DNA of 64,000 bases from Actinobacteria bacterium OV320. GTDB taxonomy: Bacteria; Actinomycetota; Actinomycetes; Streptomycetales; Streptomycetaceae. A program made the position numbers and the translations under genes. The notes under the pieces are model-generated. The model made no database searches. It had not been told where the DNA came from and worked only from the letters and a program-made list of their open reading frames with translations. Positions 61,754 through 64,000 of this stretch are shown one piece after another. Within the stretch, counting starts at the first letter, position 1; the number at the start of each line of letters is the position of its first letter. The stretch covers positions 186,001-250,000 of the forward strand of contig LJCX01000032.1 in the NCBI GenBank assembly GCA_001298545.1. The letters are read 5' to 3'.

Positions 61754-62764
61754 ATGGACCCACAACGCAGGAGAATGGACTGCCGGATCAGGGGGGTTGG
61801 GGCCGTGCTGCTCGTGGACACCCAGCAGGTCGCTGCCCCAGACCGGGTCGCAGCCGTCAACGCCGCGCTGACCGCCGGCTGTGTCGCCTCCCGGATCGTG
61901 CACAAGGATCCGGCAGGTGACGTGCACGCCACGATGCACCTGTGGACGATCGGGCCCTGCAAACTCGTCACCGCCCACGCCACCGGCCTGCGCCAGACCC
62001 GCACGCCCAAGCACCTGCGCGGCGACGACCAGCCCGAGATGCTCGCCCTGGCGATGCAGTCCCGCGGTCTGGCCCAGTACGACAAGAGCGGCCATCAGCA
62101 GGTCGTGCGCACCGGCGACCTCATGATCAACGACCTGACCTCGCCGTACGACGTGAACTGGCCCGACGACGGAGGGTCGAGCGCGTTCAACGTCACCTAC
62201 GACCTGCTCGGCGTGCCGGTCGATCTCGCCCGCCGCGCTGCGCCGCTCCTGCACACCAGCCCGCTGTACTCACTGGTCCAGCACCACCTGGGCACCCTGA
62301 TCCGCCAAGCCCCGGTTCTGTCCGAAGACCCCGGAGCCCCCGCCCTGGCCGCGGCGACCGTCGAGCTGCTGCGCGCGCTCCTCGTCTCCGCCGCGGCCGA
62401 CGACCGGCTGGCCCGCCCGGTGCGGGCGGACACCCAACTCACCCGGATCATGGCCTACGCCCGCCAGCACCTCACCGACCCCGGCCTGACCCCCGCGCGC
62501 CTGGCCGCGGTCCATGGTCTGTCCGAGCGCTCGCTCTATCTGCTGCTGCGGGACGCCGGCATCAGCCTGGAGCAGTGGATCATCACCCAGCGGCTGGAGG
62601 GCGCCCGCCGCGATCTGGCCGCCGAAGGCAAACGCCACCGCACCATCGCCGCGATCGCCCGCACCTGGGGCTTCACCGACCCGAGCTATTTCACCCGCCG
62701 GTTCCAGCGCGCCTACGGGGCGCTGCCCAAGGACTTCCGGCAGGCAGCACGGTCACCTGACTGA
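61754..62764 (+). CDS. AraC-family regulator (AraC-binding-like plus HTH_18)
   Basis: 336 residues if the ATG at 61754 is used; in-frame ATG 61775 (AGGAG just before it) and GTG 61804 would remove 7 or 17 residues, and homology starts near VLLVDTQQVAAPDRVAAVNAAL. The N-terminal domain (KHLRGDDQPEMLALAMQSRG, VRTGDLMINDLTSPYDVNW) is the AraC_binding_2 type; the C-terminal pair of helix-turn-helices reads LAAVHGLSERSLYLLLRDAGISLEQWI and AAIARTWGFTDPSYFTRRFQRAYGALPKDFR. It precedes two hydrolase genes on the same strand, which it may regulate. Confidence 0.88.
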   Translation: MDPQRRRMDCRIRGVGAVLLVDTQQVAAPDRVAAVNAALTAGCVASRIVHKDPAGDVHATMHLWTIGPCKLVTAHATGLRQTRTPKHLRGDDQPEMLALAMQSRGLAQYDKSGHQQVVRTGDLMINDLTSPYDVNWPDDGGSSAFNVTYDLLGVPVDLARRAAPLLHTSPLYSLVQHHLGTLIRQAPVLSEDPGAPALAAATVELLRALLVSAAADDRLARPVRADTQLTRIMAYARQHLTDPGLTPARLAAVHGLSERSLYLLLRDAGISLEQWIITQRLEGARRDLAAEGKRHRTIAAIARTWGFTDPSYFTRRFQRAYGALPKDFRQAARSPD

Positions 62765-62800
62765 TGCCCGCGCAGTCATCACGTTCCTAACGTCCGGGGC

Positions 62801-63637
62801 ATGACCTTCACCCAAGACCTCGACCAGATCGCCCGCGCCAACGCCTCAGGACAGCCGCCGGTCGTATTCGTGCACGGGCTGTGGCTGCTGCCGGGCAGCT
62901 GGGACCGGTGGGCGGCCCTGTTCGCCGACGCAGGCTACGCGCCGGTCCTGCTCGGCTGGCCCGACGACCCCGACTCCGTCGAAGAGGCCCAGGCCCACCC
63001 CGAGGTGTTCGCAGGGAAGAGCGTCGGGCAGATCGCCGACCATCTCGCCGACCTCGTCGGCCGCCTCGACCGCACCCCGGCCCTTGTAGGGCACTCCTTC
63101 GGCGGCCTGCTGGCGCAGATCCTCGCCGGCCGCGGCCTGGCCGAAGCCACGGTCGCGATCAGCCCCGCCCCCTTCCGCGGCGTCCTGCCGCTGCCCTTCG
63201 CGGCGCTGCGCTCCTCCGCACCCGTCCTGGGCAACCCGGCCAACCTGCACCGGGCCGTACCGCTGACGTACGAACAGTTCCGGTACGCCTTCGCCAACGC
63301 CGTCACCGAGACCGAGGCACACGAGCTGTACACCGCGTACTGCGTACCCGGAGCGGGGAAGCCGATCTTCCAGGCGGCCACCGCGGACATCAACCCGTGG
63401 ACCGAGGCCAAGGTCGACACGGAGAACCCGCAACGCGGGCCGCTGCTGGTCCTCACCACCGACCACGACCACACGGTGCCACCCGCGATCGCCCGGGCCG
63501 GCTACAAGAAGCAGGCCCGCAACCCCGGCACCACCGAGATCGCCTCCCTCCCCGGCCGCGGACACTGCCTCACCATCGACGCCGGCTGGCGCGAAGTCGC
63601 CGACACCGCACTGACATTCGTCCGCCGCTACCTCTGA
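62801..63637 (+). CDS. Alpha/beta hydrolase
   Basis: 278 residues. VVFVHGLWLLPGSWDRW gives the oxyanion loop, LVGHSFGGLLAQILAG the nucleophile Ser, VLTTDHDHTVPP the acid and LPGRGHCLTIDAGWREV the catalytic His. GKSVGQIADHLADLVGRLDRTPA precedes the elbow as in non-haem esterase/lactonase-type enzymes. Substrate unknown. It starts 37 bases after the AraC regulator and is followed on the same strand by another hydrolase. Confidence 0.9.
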   Translation: MTFTQDLDQIARANASGQPPVVFVHGLWLLPGSWDRWAALFADAGYAPVLLGWPDDPDSVEEAQAHPEVFAGKSVGQIADHLADLVGRLDRTPALVGHSFGGLLAQILAGRGLAEATVAISPAPFRGVLPLPFAALRSSAPVLGNPANLHRAVPLTYEQFRYAFANAVTETEAHELYTAYCVPGAGKPIFQAATADINPWTEAKVDTENPQRGPLLVLTTDHDHTVPPAIARAGYKKQARNPGTTEIASLPGRGHCLTIDAGWREVADTALTFVRRYL

Positions 63638-63718
63638 ACCACCCAGCGCCGCCGACATTCACGCCTGGTCCGCCCCGCGCCGTACCGCCAGCCCCTCCTC
63701 AACGAAGGAAGAACCCCG

Positions 63719-64000
63719 ATGAGCACCTTCACCGTCTCCGACGGCACCACCATCCACTACACGGACTGGGGCACCGGCCGACCCGTCGTGTTCAGCCACG
63801 GCTGGCCGCTTTCCGGTGAGGCGTGGGCCGAACAGATGCGCCTCGTCGCCGAGCACGGCTTCCGCGCCATCGCCCACGACCGGCGCGGCCACGGCCGCTC
63901 CGACAACGGCTGGACCGGCCACCACATGGACACCTACGCCGACGACCTCGCCCAGCTCATCGAACACCTCGACCTGCACGACGCCGTCCTGGTCGGACAC
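63719..64000 (+). CDS. Alpha/beta hydrolase (non-haem chloroperoxidase-like), cut by the right edge
   Basis: 94 residues visible from an ATG with GAAGGAAGA upstream. STFTVSDGTTIHYTDWGTGRPVVFSHGWPLSGEAW and IAHDRRGHGRSDNGW are the hallmark opening of the cofactor-free haloperoxidase/esterase group; TYADDLAQLIEHLDLHDAVLVGH ends exactly one residue before the expected catalytic Ser. Despite the name, such proteins act mainly as esterases or perhydrolases. Confidence 0.88.
   Translation, partial: MSTFTVSDGTTIHYTDWGTGRPVVFSHGWPLSGEAWAEQMRLVAEHGFRAIAHDRRGHGRSDNGWTGHHMDTYADDLAQLIEHLDLHDAVLVGH

Overview
The window is high-GC actinobacterial DNA, almost certainly from a Streptomyces or close relative. 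Evidence: strong GC third-position bias, GTG/TTG starts, Tat leaders, anti-sigma/antagonist pairs, MmyB-type XRE and LAL regulators, and remnants of Streptomyces-type mobile elements. I saw no rRNA, tRNA or CRISPR array.

Layout. (1) 0-3 kb: an unknown protein cut by the left edge, an intact malic enzyme, then a scrap zone with a short coiled-coil protein, a DUF1963 remnant and a Tn3-family transposase fragment. (2) 3-27 kb: a catabolic island. It has a Tat-exported esterase divergent from a neutral-ceramidase-like protein; a LacI regulator divergent from a PhyH dioxygenase-SDR-Gfo/Idh-Gfo/Idh operon; IolG with a sugar ABC transporter; a divergent iolA(mmsA)-gntR pair; and a long leftward operon with IolE-like and IolD proteins, an HpaI-type aldolase, a 2-hydroxyacid dehydrogenase, a fourth Gfo/Idh protein and an aldehyde dehydrogenase. 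Together these look like uptake and breakdown of inositol or a modified cyclitol. A second Tn3-family transposase fragment, same strand and from further along the protein, closes the island at 27.0-27.5 kb. (3) 27.8-32.3 kb: a Ser/Thr kinase, then a gene graveyard (peptide-type ABC transporter and alpha-galactosidase, all broken). (4) 32.3-48.4 kb: a redox/aldehyde-stress block with SDRs, a zinc alcohol dehydrogenase, two related MFS exporters (one frameshifted), a frameshifted MmyB-like XRE regulator, a HExxH membrane protein, and a PaoABC-type periplasmic aldehyde oxidoreductase operon with its XdhC chaperone and moaA. A 16-bp palindrome recurs upstream of four of these transcription units and defines a probable regulon. 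(5) 48.4-54.8 kb: mobile-element debris (ICE-type zinc protein, IS30 and IS5 fragments), an RCC1-repeat protein, a DNA-ligase scrap, an HxlR regulator with divergent hydrolase, and a broken carbonic anhydrase. (6) 55-64 kb: a DUF4142 protein, an amidohydrolase behind a perfect TetR-type palindrome, a divergent STAS/HATPase pair, an MFS fragment, a 914-residue LAL regulator divergent from an AraC regulator, and two alpha/beta hydrolases, the last cut by the right edge.

The strongest unreported-looking signals are the shared palindrome regulon at 37.9-48.4 kb, whose likely regulator is itself broken, and the atypical cyclitol island set between two parts of a Tn3 transposase gene. Several frameshifts could be either decay or assembly indels. 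All functional calls are from reading the sequence; no database search was run.
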